DNA from: Aquimarina megaterium XH134
Lineage (GTDB): Bacteria; Bacteroidota; Bacteroidia; Flavobacteriales; Flavobacteriaceae
Reading direction: 5' to 3'
Assembly: GCF_000520975.1 (NCBI RefSeq)
Contig: NZ_JACB01000029.1
Location: forward strand, 124,001-188,000
DNA length: 64,000 nucleotides
Below the pieces are notes generated by a model. That model searched no databases. It was not told the DNA's origin and was given only the letters and a program-made list of their open reading frames with translations. A program made the translations under genes and the position numbers. Below, piece after piece: positions 63,930 to 64,000 of the stretch. How positions within the stretch are numbered: position 1 is the stretch's first letter; each line of letters begins with the position of its first letter.

Positions 63930-64000
63930 ATGAAAATTCAGCAATATGACTATATCATTAAGTATTTAGGTTTATTTCTTATACATCTTTCTTATCAATC
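63930..64000 (+). CDS. Start of a divergent gene, cut by window edge
   Basis: An ATG at 63930 opens a frame of 23 codons to the window end (MKIQQYDYIIKYLGLFLIH...), with a hydrophobic stretch like a signal peptide or membrane anchor. The product cannot be named. Confidence 0.35.
   Translation, partial: MKIQQYDYIIKYLGLFLIHLSYQ

Overview
The window is AT-rich (about one third G+C by eye) and reads as a chromosomal segment of a marine-type flavobacterium (Bacteroidota, Flavobacteriaceae, Aquimarina-like). The signs are a type IX secretion sorting domain on a protease, many short lipoprotein signals, a lycopene cyclase, an acyl-ACP desaturase, TAnnTTTG-type promoters and a SusC-like regulatory domain. 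The exact genus is an inference.

Layout. 1-3.8 kb: two divergent sensor kinases (one cut by the window edge) and a YCII-like lipoprotein. 3.8-20.4 kb: leftward envelope and secreted genes, namely a T9SS-type trypsin-like protease flanked by an exact 13-bp direct repeat, PbpC, a split 5'-nucleotidase pair, an ABM protein, an alpha-2-macroglobulin-like lipoprotein, an isoaspartyl peptidase/asparaginase, and a TIR-domain gene that ends 2 nt before the asparaginase gene starts. 20.4-21.0 kb: an unexplained stretch with decayed-looking coding and short repeats.

20.96-50.14 kb: one leftward cluster of 19 genes encoding an extracellular contractile injection system (eCIS; PVC/Afp/AlgoCIS kin). In transcription order: DUF4255 (Pvc16-like) cap, an unknown 412-aa protein, a single sheath protein, two tube proteins, a DUF5908 (Pvc6-like) protein, a LysM hub protein, a VgrG-like spike, PAAR, gp25, baseplate J-like, a Pvc12-like protein, a 1308-aa protein with SusC-like and PKD-like domains, a CIS tape-measure-family protein, a 1796-aa DUF4157 multidomain putative effector ending in a nuclease-like domain, a possible immunity partner, a second DUF4157 protein with a second HExxH, and a Pvc15-like AAA+ ATPase. 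Tight spacing suggests one or a few transcripts building the particle and its cargo.

50.1-64 kb: a divergent radical SAM gene, then HD hydrolase, acyl-ACP desaturase, PlsC, bacilliredoxin, a TerB/DnaJ protein, a large TPR/beta-propeller protein next to two Imm11-like paralogues, lycopene cyclase, and the start of a divergent gene.

The most unexpected regulatory observation is that the promoters of the TIR gene and of the radical SAM gene, on either side of the eCIS cluster and 30 kb apart, share the same layout: two GGAA-N3-TTCC dyads 21 bp apart, then 12 nt, then a TAnnTTT(G/A) -7 element. This suggests a shared regulator. The divergent region upstream of the eCIS also holds a Fur-box-like sequence. 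No rRNA, tRNA, CRISPR array or complete insertion sequence was seen.
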